Assembly: GCF_047730085.1 (NCBI RefSeq) | Contig: NZ_CP159830.1 | Coordinates: 2,046,001-2,110,000 of the forward strand | Origin: Njordibacter sp937773555 | GTDB taxonomy: Bacteria > Pseudomonadota > Gammaproteobacteria > Pseudomonadales > Balneatricaceae | Reading direction: 5' to 3' | Length of the DNA stretch: 64,000 nt | In this document: positions 35,620 to 44,272 of the stretch, piece by piece | How the letters are laid out: each line of letters opens with the position of its first letter | Position numbering within the stretch: position 1 is the first letter of the stretch | The notes under the pieces: generated by a model | The model's input: only the letters and a program-made list of their open reading frames with translations | Told to the model about the DNA's origin: nothing | The model's database searches: none | Position numbers and translations under genes: made by a program

Positions 35620-36129
35620 TTAAGCGATTTTTTGTATTTGGGTATTGGCCAGTGATGTAGGCGCTTGCTGGTGTAATAAATTAATCAGCACGATGGCTCT
35701 TTGCTGGCCATCGGTGTGGCTATAAACTGCTTGCAAGCCTTTAAAGGGGCCTTCTATAATGTTGATCTTGTCACCTGCTTGGGGCACGTTTTCTGCCTTA
35801 CAGGCTAAACCATCGCTTTCACGCTGCTTAAGCTGCTGTATCAATGATTCTGGTATGGTAATAGGCGCTGCCCCAAAGCCTACGATTTTACTCACGCCTC
35901 GGCTTGAGCGAATACTGGTATAACTTAAGCCGTTTAATTCTGGCTGGGCGTTGATAAACAAATACCCTGAAAACAAAGGCTCTTCCACCTGGATGCGTTT
36001 ACCACGGCTGAGCTTTTCTACTTGTATAAGTGGGCAATAGCACTGGGCCTTTTGGCGCTCTAAGTTTTCTAGAGCGCGCATTTCCTGCCTTGGCTTTACT
36101 TGTAGTAACAGCCAGTTAGATGCGCTCAT
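35620..36129 (-). CDS. rfaH: RfaH/NusG-like transcription antiterminator
   Basis: RfaH is a NusG paralogue that binds ops-paused RNA polymerase and suppresses Rho termination across long surface-polysaccharide operons. The 169-residue protein has the NGN opening NWLLLQVKPRQEMRALENLE, the PLFSGYLFI strand typical of RfaH, RSSRGVSKIVGFG, and a KOW region, GDKINIIEGPFKGLQAVY. It overlaps the WecA-family gene by 4 bp. An ops-like core follows about 100 bp after its stop, and the locus it precedes extends over 35 kb in one direction, which is the kind of operon that needs RfaH. Confidence 0.88.
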   Translation of the reverse strand: MSASNWLLLQVKPRQEMRALENLERQKAQCYCPLIQVEKLSRGKRIQVEEPLFSGYLFINAQPELNGLSYTSIRSSRGVSKIVGFGAAPITIPESLIQQLKQRESDGLACKAENVPQAGDKINIIEGPFKGLQAVYSHTDGQQRAIVLINLLHQQAPTSLANTQIQKIA

Positions 36130-37211
36130 GGGGCATCAGCCTGTTTTAAGTTTTTGGCAGTAACGCTCCACCCGCGGCGCTTTACCCAATAAATGTAGCC
36201 TAAAGTGACTAGTACAAACACACTGGCGCTAGCAGCAGGCCAAATGAGCTGCATCAAACCACCAAGGGCTACCAACAGCAATGAAATAATAAGCATAACC
36301 AACAGGGTTTTGCGCGGGCCCAAGCCTAGGTCTTGTAGCATGTGATGGAAGTGGGATCGGTCTGGATGGAAGGGCGATCGCCCGGCTTTTAGGCGCTTAA
36401 TAATAACTATAAAGGTATCAATCACCGGCAATGCCACACACCAAAGCACACTAATGGGCTCCATGGCTTTATCTAAACCAGAGGGGCCTCCTTGACTGAG
36501 CTCAATGAGCACCCATGCCAAAATAAAGCCAAGAAACATACTGCCGGCATCACCAAGAAATATTTTACGCTTGCTGATAATAGCCAGGTTGGTAAGCAAA
36601 TAGGGCACAAGGGCCACTGCCATCAGCAATAAAAAATCAAATAAGCGGTAGTTGCCACTCACACTCTCAAACACAAACACACCGAGTATAGCGACCAGCA
36701 CCAGGGACCCTGCAAGGCCATCAATGCCATCACTCATGTTAGTTGCGTTGACTAAACCAATAACACCAAACACAGTAAAGGGAATGCCCCACTGGCCTAA
36801 ATGGATTTCCCCCATACCCAATAGATCACCTAGAGACTCTACATAAATACCAGTGCCTTTTATCATGATTAAGCATGCAATGGCCTGTATTAGGATTCGC
36901 ACCCAAACGCCCAGCTGCTTTAAATCATCAACTAGGCCTGCCACCAGGATAAGAGATGCTGAAACTAAAAGGTAAAAAAGCTTATCATGGATAGGGTAAG
37001 CCGCAAGAATGGCAACAAGAATGCCGACATAGACCGACAGGCCACCAATGAGAGGAATATTACCAACGTGCTGTTTTCTGCCGGTAGGAATATCAACAAG
37101 ATTGAAGTATATCGCAATTGGGCGCAGCACTTTTATCGCTAAAAAAGCGCTGACCAGCGCAATTAGGTTGGCTTGCCAAAGTTCCGTAGTCACTAACATA
37201 TCAATTAACAC
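36126..37211 (-). CDS. WecA/MraY-family undecaprenyl-phosphate sugar-1-phosphate transferase
   Basis: This enzyme starts glycan assembly by moving a sugar-1-phosphate, commonly GlcNAc-1-P, from UDP to undecaprenyl phosphate at the inner membrane. The 361-residue protein has about ten membrane spans. Conserved cytoplasmic motifs are LVAGLVDDLKQLG (D-D), NATNMSDGIDGLAGSL, FLGDAGSMFLGF and HPDRSHFHHMLQDLGLG, the last being the HIHH-like loop of WecA/WbpL-type enzymes. It stands first in the minus-strand locus, coupled to rfaH. The sugar donor could be GlcNAc or a 6-deoxy-HexNAc. Confidence 0.87.
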   Translation of the reverse strand: MLIDMLVTTELWQANLIALVSAFLAIKVLRPIAIYFNLVDIPTGRKQHVGNIPLIGGLSVYVGILVAILAAYPIHDKLFYLLVSASLILVAGLVDDLKQLGVWVRILIQAIACLIMIKGTGIYVESLGDLLGMGEIHLGQWGIPFTVFGVIGLVNATNMSDGIDGLAGSLVLVAILGVFVFESVSGNYRLFDFLLLMAVALVPYLLTNLAIISKRKIFLGDAGSMFLGFILAWVLIELSQGGPSGLDKAMEPISVLWCVALPVIDTFIVIIKRLKAGRSPFHPDRSHFHHMLQDLGLGPRKTLLVMLIISLLLVALGGLMQLIWPAASASVFVLVTLGYIYWVKRRGWSVTAKNLKQADAP

Positions 37212-37458
37212 TAGTATCTATACTTGGTTTGGGATCAGTATACGTTGAATTATCTAGGAATTTTTCCTAGTTTTGATTTTAAGGGGCAATTATGAATGAA
37301 ATGAATAATTGAGTCTGTGGGTATTAATACCCATTTATACCTATTTTTATACCTATTCTATGTCGCTGACGCTACTCAAACCCCTTAAATTGGCAGTTGG
37401 CGAAAGATTGTGAAAATAAACTAAGATTTAAATTAACCGTAAAATCGGAAAAAAAATA
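37212..37458. promoter_or_regulatory. Leader of the polysaccharide locus with palindrome and 12-bp iterons
   Basis: This 247-bp gap contains no gene. It holds a perfect 16-bp palindrome TGGGTATTAATACCCA (37318-37333). The 10-mer TATACCTATT occurs at 37336 and 37348, giving a 12-bp-period series with the palindrome half-site. Closer to the wecA-like gene is an inverted repeat CTAGGAA-TTT-TTCCTAG (37254-37270). A TATACT box on the minus strand (37237-37242) could be a -10, but no good -35 is seen. The layout looks like a regulated promoter with several binding sites. Confidence 0.5.
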
Positions 37459-38079
37459 CTAAATAAAGGCACTAGTATCGCCCATGCCCTGGCGCAGCAC
37501 TTCCACCTCACCGTCCACTAAGCTCACCAGTGAGGTCACTTCCATACCGCAGTAGCCACCGTCTATGACTAGGTCTAGGCTGTGCTCGAGGGTTTGACGG
37601 ATATCGTAGGGGTCTGTTAGCGGAAACGTTTCATTAGGCAGAATCAATGAACTGCTGAGCATTGGCTCACCAAGTTCTTTGAGAATAGCTAAAGCGATGA
37701 CATTGTTGGGCACCCGCAGACCAATGGTTTTCTTTTTCGGATGTAAGAGCTTTTTAGGGACTTCTTTGCTGGCTTTTAAAATAAAGGTGTAGGCCCCAGG
37801 GGTGTGAGATTTTAATATTCTATACGCTTCATTATCTACTTTGGCATAGGTGGCAATTTGGCTTAGGTCTTCACACACTAAGGTAAGGTGGTGTTTTTCA
37901 TCTAATTGGCGCAGTTGTTTAATGCGGTCTACTGCTTTTTTATCGCCTATATGACACGCAATGGCGTAGGCGCAATCTGTGGGGTACACCACTACGCCGC
38001 CTTGTTGAATAATTTCGGCGGCTTGCTTAATTAGGCGAGGTTGGGGAGATTCTGTATGAATTTGAAAGAATTGGCTCAT
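37459..38079 (-). CDS. YciO-like Sua5/YciO/YrdC family protein
   Basis: The 206-residue protein has the YrdC-fold RNA/nucleotide-binding pattern: IIQQGGVVVYPTDCAYAIAC, IKQLRQLDEKHHLTLVC and SHTPGAYTFILKASKEVPK. TsaC/Sua5 proteins make threonylcarbamoyl-AMP for tRNA t6A modification. The DEKHHLTLVCEDL segment and the length point to the YciO branch, whose own role is poorly known and which does not simply replace TsaC. It is transcribed toward the polysaccharide locus and shows no link with its neighbours. Confidence 0.8.
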   Translation of the reverse strand: MSQFFQIHTESPQPRLIKQAAEIIQQGGVVVYPTDCAYAIACHIGDKKAVDRIKQLRQLDEKHHLTLVCEDLSQIATYAKVDNEAYRILKSHTPGAYTFILKASKEVPKKLLHPKKKTIGLRVPNNVIALAILKELGEPMLSSSLILPNETFPLTDPYDIRQTLEHSLDLVIDGGYCGMEVTSLVSLVDGEVEVLRQGMGDTSAFI

Positions 38080-38260
38080 GGGTTGTTTTTTGTTGGCATT
38101 CTATTTTATGTTGGCGGTTGTCATTGTAGGCGTTAAACATCTGTTTGAATATGGCTGTGCATGTTTGGATTGATTTTACGTCACTTCAACAGGTGTTGGG
38201 GTAGCACTTAAGCTAGGTTTAGGTTTTCAGCTAGGCTTTAACTGGAGGCTTTTAAACACC

Positions 38261-39187
38261 CTATTTGATGTAATTAAACAAGCTAAGGCTACTCAATTGA
38301 GCAAAGGTTTGCTGCCCTGCCTGTAACGCCAGTGACTGATTCTTTAGTCGTGATGCAGCCTCTACATAATCTAAATCTTCCATACTAGATTGCAGTGTTT
38401 TGTAGGTGTAGTCTCTGTCTTCGGTGGCGTTGGTTAGGGTTTCAACCCGGTTCATACGCGAGCCAATGGCCGATTGCTGAATCACAACATGCTCATGCAC
38501 ACTCGACACTTTATCTAAATTATCTTTAATGGCGCTGGTGTCGTTATTCATAAGCGCTTGGTGCATAGCCTCTAAGGTAGCAAACAATTCTACACTGCTG
38601 CTAACACCAGAGACTGGGTCTAAATGTTGCACACTACCAAACACATCTGAACCTGGCAGACCTATTTGCATACTGCGGCCTTCATCCACCATCACCTGTT
38701 GGTAGTCTGGCGTACCTGTGTAGCTAACCACACCCAATGCAGATTGTGCAAACGGTGCTTGGTCTTGGTTGTAGCCAGAAAACAAAAAGGCGCCATCCGT
38801 GTCGCGCATATTGCCTAGGTCTACTAGTGAGCTAATAAGCCCTTTAATTTCTATGGCGATATTCTTCCGGTCTGCAGCACTGTAAGTGCCGTTGGCCCCT
38901 TGAATGCTGAGTTCTTTAATACTTGAGACGATGCCTACAGCGCCACTCACAGAGGCTTCTTGCATTTTTAGGGTGTCGCCTATGCGGCCCAAGTTAGTAA
39001 GGTAACGCTGGTTAACACTGATTTGTGATTTTAGGTTGTTAAGCGACGCCGCCAAGGCTGGATCATCTGATGGGCGTAGCCGCTTTTTGCCCGAAGACAG
39101 CTGTGCTTGGGTCTCAAACACCTTGGATTGCTGCTCTGCCATTTGTTTGGTGGCTTGGTTATAAAAGCCGGTTTGCGTTACGCGCAT
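38261..39187 (-). CDS. flgL: Flagellar hook-filament junction protein FlgL (HAP3)
   Basis: FlgL joins the hook, via FlgK, to the filament. The 308-residue protein has the flagellin-like N-terminal coil MRVTQTGFYNQATKQMAEQQ with QAQLSSGKKRLRPSDDPALA, and the C-terminal coil YTYKTLQSSMEDLDYVEAAS ending in QQTFAQLSSLSLFNYI. The middle is a short variable region. It follows flgK by 22 bp. It ends the flagellar run at the left; flagellin genes, which often come next, are not in the window. Confidence 0.92.
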   Translation of the reverse strand: MRVTQTGFYNQATKQMAEQQSKVFETQAQLSSGKKRLRPSDDPALAASLNNLKSQISVNQRYLTNLGRIGDTLKMQEASVSGAVGIVSSIKELSIQGANGTYSAADRKNIAIEIKGLISSLVDLGNMRDTDGAFLFSGYNQDQAPFAQSALGVVSYTGTPDYQQVMVDEGRSMQIGLPGSDVFGSVQHLDPVSGVSSSVELFATLEAMHQALMNNDTSAIKDNLDKVSSVHEHVVIQQSAIGSRMNRVETLTNATEDRDYTYKTLQSSMEDLDYVEAASRLKNQSLALQAGQQTFAQLSSLSLFNYIK

Positions 39188-39209
39188 GGTGTGTCCTTAA
39201 AATACGGCA

Positions 39210-41150
39210 CTATCGAATGTCCAATATCGTGTCAAACAGCTTGTTAGCTGTGCTAATGATCTGGGCAGAAGCCTGGTAGGCTTGCTGGAACCTAAGTAGG
39301 TTAGCGGCTTCTTCATCCAAACTTACGGCAGAGGTTTCATCTCGTTTTGCTTGTGCTTGGTCTACAATTATTTGTTGCGCATCGCGGCCAACGGCCGACT
39401 GCACTAAACTGCTGCCTAAGTGACTGATGGTGTCTGTATACACTTGTGTGAAATCGCCACCACCATTAAAAATGTCTTTATTGCCTTGAAGGCTGATGAG
39501 GCTAAGCAAGTTGCGGTTATCACCGGCTTGATAGGTATTATTACCCCGCACAGTAAACGAATCGTTAGCCTCTATTGTGCCATTAAAAGACACTTTCCAA
39601 CCATTGTGTTCTATGGTGCTTCCTGGGGTATAGGTTCCGCTGGCAATGGTACTGCTTGTGGCAACATCCTTTAAAATATATGCAGTCGCATCTGCAGCAA
39701 ATTCAATATCAATGTTTTGGCGCAACGCTTCGCGTCTGTCTGGGGCACCAATAGCAGTATTGGCTGCGGTTGCTACAGGCTTGCTATAACCCTCAAGCAC
39801 CATGCGGGTGGCACTGGTATTAACGCTGGTGCGCGATACAGATACAGGGGCTCCCGAAGCAATATGAGTGTGGTTTGTTACTAACGCTTGTAGGGCATCA
39901 ATGGGCCGCTTATTAGACGTTAAACTAAACGAGTCCCCGTCTTGGGGCACGCCAGAAAGGGTGACTTTAACACCCGCTAAAGTGAGCTCTGAGGTGCCCG
40001 TGACAAATTGTGCAGCATCTGCGGCGTCCGCTAAGGTATAGAGACCAGTGCTACTGGAATAGCTTAGGTTCATGGCGAGTTTATCTATCGTTGCATTAGG
40101 CACGGCGCTTAAAGTCACTGCCGCGGTGCCTGTATTAGTGCCCGGGGTCACGGCATAAATATTAGCTAAGGAAAATAAATCACCACCAAACTGGCCTTGT
40201 GCATCAATACCTAAAGTGTGGGCCGCATTAACTTCACCCACAAATACTTGAACCAAGGCATCTAACTCATTTCTTAGGGACGTTAGCGCATGGCCTCTAA
40301 ATTCTGCAATACCAGCAATACTGCCACCCACCGGTTGGTTTAATGCCTGTGAACTATTACCCACAGTAGCCATTAACACCGCCTCTTCAGGGTTAGTGGC
40401 GCTACGGGCAATGGTGACCCTGTTACTTTTATTGCCCTGAACAAGGTATTGGCCAGACGGCACGTCACCCATATGAACATCTACCGAACCGTTGGCCCGC
40501 TCTACTGCAACAACTCGCATTAACTTAGACATGTCTTGAATTAACGTGTCTCTAAGGTCTAGCAGCTGGTTGGGCTGTTTATTAATGTTGGAGGCTTTGT
40601 TTAATGAAGAATTAATGTTGGCAAGTTGGCTAGCAAATTGATTTAACTGGCTCACTTTAGCTTGGATATCGTTATAAGAAGTCTGTTCTATACGGACTAA
40701 TTGTGCGCCTACAGTATTGAACTGGGATGCCGTAGTTTGTGCAAGGTTAAGCATGTTTTGGCGCGCAGACCCAGAGGAAGGTGAAACGCTCACCTCTTGC
40801 ACCGCGGCGAAGAACCCATCCACAGAACTAGACAAGCTGAGCTGTTGGTCGGCCAGTAGGTTTTCTAACTGAGTAGTATAGTCTAACGTCGTTTGATGTT
40901 TTGACAGTTGTGACTGGCTGCTTCTTAGGTTTTCTGCAACAAAGCTATCGTAGCTGCGTTGCACACGCACTGCAGTTACACCATTACCTATATTTAAACC
41001 CCCTTCGTTTACCGAGGTTTTATCTGCTATGTCTAACCGTTGGCGGCTGTAGCCATCGGTATCTACATTGGCAATGTTATTACCCACAGTCGCTAAAGCA
41101 CGCTGATAAGTGCGTACTCCAGAGATACCTGTTGATAATAAATCGGCCAT
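39210..41150 (-). CDS. flgK: Flagellar hook-associated protein FlgK (HAP1)
   Basis: FlgK caps the hook and receives FlgL. The 646-residue protein starts MADLLSTGISGVRTYQRALA with the rod/hook motif TVGNNIANVDTDGYSRQRLD. It ends with the conserved coil SLDEEAANLLRFQQAYQASA and IISTANKLFDTILDIR. A long variable central part with serine/threonine-rich repeats is exposed on the filament side. It is preceded by flgJ with 55 bp between them and followed by flgL, the usual order. Confidence 0.93.
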   Translation of the reverse strand: MADLLSTGISGVRTYQRALATVGNNIANVDTDGYSRQRLDIADKTSVNEGGLNIGNGVTAVRVQRSYDSFVAENLRSSQSQLSKHQTTLDYTTQLENLLADQQLSLSSSVDGFFAAVQEVSVSPSSGSARQNMLNLAQTTASQFNTVGAQLVRIEQTSYNDIQAKVSQLNQFASQLANINSSLNKASNINKQPNQLLDLRDTLIQDMSKLMRVVAVERANGSVDVHMGDVPSGQYLVQGNKSNRVTIARSATNPEEAVLMATVGNSSQALNQPVGGSIAGIAEFRGHALTSLRNELDALVQVFVGEVNAAHTLGIDAQGQFGGDLFSLANIYAVTPGTNTGTAAVTLSAVPNATIDKLAMNLSYSSSTGLYTLADAADAAQFVTGTSELTLAGVKVTLSGVPQDGDSFSLTSNKRPIDALQALVTNHTHIASGAPVSVSRTSVNTSATRMVLEGYSKPVATAANTAIGAPDRREALRQNIDIEFAADATAYILKDVATSSTIASGTYTPGSTIEHNGWKVSFNGTIEANDSFTVRGNNTYQAGDNRNLLSLISLQGNKDIFNGGGDFTQVYTDTISHLGSSLVQSAVGRDAQQIIVDQAQAKRDETSAVSLDEEAANLLRFQQAYQASAQIISTANKLFDTILDIR

Positions 41151-41205
41151 TATTTAACTCCGCTTTCTAGTGTTATTGTGTTGCTGATGCATGTTTGCTT
41201 ACGAT

Positions 41206-41700
41206 CTATTTACGCTCTAGCACCATGGCGGCAGAATCTTGCCTGTCGATAGTCAAGGCCCGTTGCCGCGCAACTGGTAAAGTTAGCCCTGCTCCCTCAG
41301 CCACAGCAAGAGGCATACCCGATATTAACGATTGCACGTTAAAGGATGGGCTTGCACTTCTGAGTTTTAGTACTTGCTCTGCTGGCATTGCCATACCTTG
41401 GCGTTCAAACTGCTGCTTAATCACATTGGCTATGCCAAAATCACCACGCTTGGCCATATCTAAGGCCACCTGCTTGTCTGACATGTCTTGATAGGTTTGC
41501 ACCGCCTGAGAATCAAACATGCCCTCCTTAGGAATAGATTTTCGCATTTCAGCCAGCATCATTTGTATAAACAAGGCTTCAAATTGCTGTGCTGTTTCAT
41601 TCAGTGCCGCTTTTTGATCTTTTTGCGCCTGCGTTCGCAAGTTTGCTAAACCGGTAAAATCGTTATAGTTATTAGCATGTTGTCTGGTGTTTACGGTCAT
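41206..41700 (-). CDS. flgJ: FlgJ rod-binding protein, short form without muramidase domain
   Basis: The 164-residue protein contains the rod-assembly domain of FlgJ (TAQQFEALFIQMMLAEMRKS and IPKEGMFDSQAVQTYQDMSD, then QVALDMAKRGDFGIANVIKQQ). Most gammaproteobacterial FlgJ proteins have about 300 residues with a C-terminal glucosaminidase that opens peptidoglycan for the rod. That domain is absent here and the gene ends at a normal stop, 55 bp before flgK. The short type exists in other bacteria, where a separate enzyme is used. flgI lies 28 bp upstream. Confidence 0.87.
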   Translation of the reverse strand: MTVNTRQHANNYNDFTGLANLRTQAQKDQKAALNETAQQFEALFIQMMLAEMRKSIPKEGMFDSQAVQTYQDMSDKQVALDMAKRGDFGIANVIKQQFERQGMAMPAEQVLKLRSASPSFNVQSLISGMPLAVAEGAGLTLPVARQRALTIDRQDSAAMVLERK

Positions 41701-41728
41701 GGCGTTATCTCGTTTCTGGTTTATGTGG

Positions 41729-42865
41729 CTAAATAACTATTAAATCAGCACGCAGGCTGCCACTTTGTTTAAGCGCCTGTAAGATAGACACTAAAGCGCT
41801 TGGCGTAGCGCCTACAGCGTTCACAGCGTCTACTATGTCTTGTAGCTCTATGCCAGGGGTAAACAAAAACATGTTGTTAGCTTGTTCTTCAATAAGCACC
41901 TCTGTATTCACCTCGTTTGTGGTTTCACCCGTTTGCGAGAAAGCACCGGGCTGGACCACTTTGTTAGACGTTTTTACCGTTACAGTGATCCCCCCATGGG
42001 TGACGGCGGCCGCATCTACTTTTACATTACGGCTAATAACAACTGTGCCCGTGCGGGAATTGACCACAACTCGCGCTGGCGGCGCCGCTGGCTCTACTTC
42101 TAAGTTTTCTATCATGGATAGAAAAGTGACCCGTTGGTTAACTTCTGCTGGCGCTAAAATCCGCGTAGAGACAGCATCTAAGGCAGTGGCAGTGCCGGGG
42201 CCAAAGGTGTCATTAATAGCGTTAGCTAATCGACGGTTGGTAGTAAAATCAGAGTTTTTTAGGTTAAGCACGATGAATTCACTGGTTGAGAAAGGCGTTT
42301 CAACCATTTTCTCTACGGTGGCACCAGAAGGTATGCGCCCCACTGTTGGAACATTGACAGTTGCAGATGCTCCACCAGCACTTGCACTAGCGCCGCTTAC
42401 GGCTAATGCACCTTGCGCCAAAGCATATACGTCGCCATCCACACCCAAAAGGCGGGACATAATTAAACTGCCACCACGTAAACTAGTAGAGGCACCAATG
42501 GTTGATATGGTGACATCAATACGCTGACCAGGTTTAGCAAAAGCAGGCAGATTTGCGGTAATCATTACCGCTGCGACGTTTTTTAGCTCTAAAGCATTAC
42601 GCGAAGTAGACCCATCATAATTAGAAAGGGTATCACTTAGGTTAACTCCAAAGCGGGCCAGCATGGATGTCATACTTTGACTGGTAAATGACATTTTCCC
42701 GTCACCAGTGCCATTTAAACCCACAACTAAGCCATAACCAATTAGCTGGTTATCGCGTACCCCAGCCACTTCAGCCAGATCTTTCACTCGATCAGCATGG
42801 GCAAGAGTGGCAATGTGAGCCACAACAATAGTAGTTAATATGGCAAAAATACGGCAAAGTTTCAT
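41729..42865 (-). CDS. flgI: Flagellar P-ring protein FlgI
   Basis: FlgI forms the P ring in the peptidoglycan layer, assembled with FlgA. The protein has a Sec signal (LCRIFAILTTIVVAHIATLAHA), then RVKDLAEVAGVRDNQLIGYG and LVVGLNGTGDGKMSFTSQSM, hallmarks of FlgI. The C-terminus ends GATPSALVSILQALKQSGSL. I use the ATG at 42865 with GGAG six bases upstream; a TTG just before is less likely. In most relatives flgF, flgG and flgH come before flgI; here flgE is the next gene upstream and a sigma-54 site lies between them. Confidence 0.94.
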   Translation of the reverse strand: MKLCRIFAILTTIVVAHIATLAHADRVKDLAEVAGVRDNQLIGYGLVVGLNGTGDGKMSFTSQSMTSMLARFGVNLSDTLSNYDGSTSRNALELKNVAAVMITANLPAFAKPGQRIDVTISTIGASTSLRGGSLIMSRLLGVDGDVYALAQGALAVSGASASAGGASATVNVPTVGRIPSGATVEKMVETPFSTSEFIVLNLKNSDFTTNRRLANAINDTFGPGTATALDAVSTRILAPAEVNQRVTFLSMIENLEVEPAAPPARVVVNSRTGTVVISRNVKVDAAAVTHGGITVTVKTSNKVVQPGAFSQTGETTNEVNTEVLIEEQANNMFLFTPGIELQDIVDAVNAVGATPSALVSILQALKQSGSLRADLIVI

Positions 42866-42891
42866 CAATTTCTCCTTCCTTAACTAGCTAA

Positions 42892-42907
42892 TGCAATATC
42901 GATGCCA
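42892..42907 (-). promoter_or_regulatory. Sigma-54 promoter upstream of flgI
   Basis: The minus strand reads TGGCATCGATATTGCA, with GG and GC at the exact -24/-12 spacing of RpoN promoters. The -12 element is about 28 bases from the flgI ATG, so the leader would be short. In Pseudomonas-type flagellar regulons such a promoter drives flgF onward; here it stands in front of flgI. Confidence 0.7.
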
Positions 42908-42962
42908 ACTTACTATACAGTGATCGGGCTTTAAGTAAGTGGTGTAACCTGTATAGCGTGGC

Positions 42963-44216
42963 TTAGTTCATTATTCCCATAATGGTTTGCATTAAGGTAC
43001 CTGAGGTATCAAGGGCCTTAGCGTTGGCTTGGAAGTTGCGCTGGGCACTAATTAACTTCACTAGTTGTTCTGTAAGATCAACGTTAGATCCCTCCAAGGC
43101 ACCCCCTCGAATGTCACCGAAGCCACCAAACCCTGCTTCACCTAAATCTACAAGGCCAGAGGCATTGGTGGCTTCAAAGCTGGCATTGCCGATCTGTTTC
43201 AACCCATTAGGGTTATCAAAGTTAGCCAACATTAATTTACCCAAGGCCAGTTGTGTGCCATTGGTGTAGTTGGCACGCACAACACCACTTGAGTCAACGT
43301 CCATACCCGATAGCTCACCACGCGGGTGGCCATCCTGAGACAAAGACATGACTGAGAAAGGCGCAGAATACTGACTAGATAAGCTACCGTAGTCTATGCT
43401 TAAGCTTAGTGGAATCGCACCGGTAATCAATGTTGCAGGGTCGTAGGTGATCGCCGCTATGGGTGCAGTCAGCTTGCCGTCTTGATCAAACGTCAACACG
43501 CTATCGGCTGCATTAGTGGGGGCTATCACAGTCCCATCGATATAAAGCTTAGTGTCCCAGGTATTTGTGGGTACTGCGGGTGTTGGGTTGGACGTTTTAA
43601 GAAAATACACTGTGGCAACATGCGGATTTCCTAAAGAGTCGTAAGCGGTCATCTGGGTTGACGAGTTAAAGGTATTACTATCACTAGGCGAAAATGAAGC
43701 GGTGGGTTTAATAGCCGCATCAGAAGGCAAATTTAAACCTAATTCAATTTTAGAAGTAACTTTTGGCAACCCCCCAGCTGATGTTAATTGTAACGACTTA
43801 GCAGACGTTAGGCCGGTGGCAATTACAGACCCATCTTCACTCACAGGGAATGCCTGAAGATACTGACCAGAGGAATCAACGACATAGTTGTCGTTATTAA
43901 TGCTAAAGGCACCTGCTCGGGTGTACACCGTTTCGGTTGCGCTTAGGTCTGGTCGTACAGCAAAAAAACCTTCTCCAGAGATGGCTAAGTCTAATGCGTT
44001 ACCCGACATTTCAATGCTGCCCTGGCTAAACTGCTGATTTACGTTTTTTAAATGGGCGCCCTGACCAATGGCACCCGACGTACTACTAAACAAGTCACCA
44101 AAATCAGCACGAGATTTTTTAAAGCCCACAGTGCCTACGTTGGCTATATTGTTTGATGTGACCCCTAAATCTGCTTGCGCCGAGTTTAGGCCGGTGAGTG
44201 AGGTATAAAAAGACAT
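42963..44216 (-). CDS. flgE: Flagellar hook protein FlgE
   Basis: FlgE polymerises into the hook. The 417-residue protein begins MSFYTSLTGLNSAQADLGVT with SNNIANVGTVGFKKSRADFG, has IEMSGNALDLAISGEGFFAV, and ends VDLTEQLVKLISAQRNFQAN followed by a KALDTSGTLMQTIMGI coil. A central domain of about 200 residues distinguishes hook from rod proteins: FlgF and FlgG would be about 250 to 260 residues. It is thus FlgE and not a rod protein. flgD lies 56 bp upstream; downstream the run jumps to flgI. Confidence 0.94.
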   Translation of the reverse strand: MSFYTSLTGLNSAQADLGVTSNNIANVGTVGFKKSRADFGDLFSSTSGAIGQGAHLKNVNQQFSQGSIEMSGNALDLAISGEGFFAVRPDLSATETVYTRAGAFSINNDNYVVDSSGQYLQAFPVSEDGSVIATGLTSAKSLQLTSAGGLPKVTSKIELGLNLPSDAAIKPTASFSPSDSNTFNSSTQMTAYDSLGNPHVATVYFLKTSNPTPAVPTNTWDTKLYIDGTVIAPTNAADSVLTFDQDGKLTAPIAAITYDPATLITGAIPLSLSIDYGSLSSQYSAPFSVMSLSQDGHPRGELSGMDVDSSGVVRANYTNGTQLALGKLMLANFDNPNGLKQIGNASFEATNASGLVDLGEAGFGGFGDIRGGALEGSNVDLTEQLVKLISAQRNFQANAKALDTSGTLMQTIMGIMN

Positions 44217-44272
44217 AGACCAATTCCCTATTGATGAGGTTAAATTACATTTATTTAAGTGGCACTGATACG

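Noticed and set aside
41835..42527. 230-codon plus-strand open frame opposite flgI
   Set aside because: It is antisense to a strongly conserved gene, has no recognisable domain, and its composition is that expected from a shadow frame.
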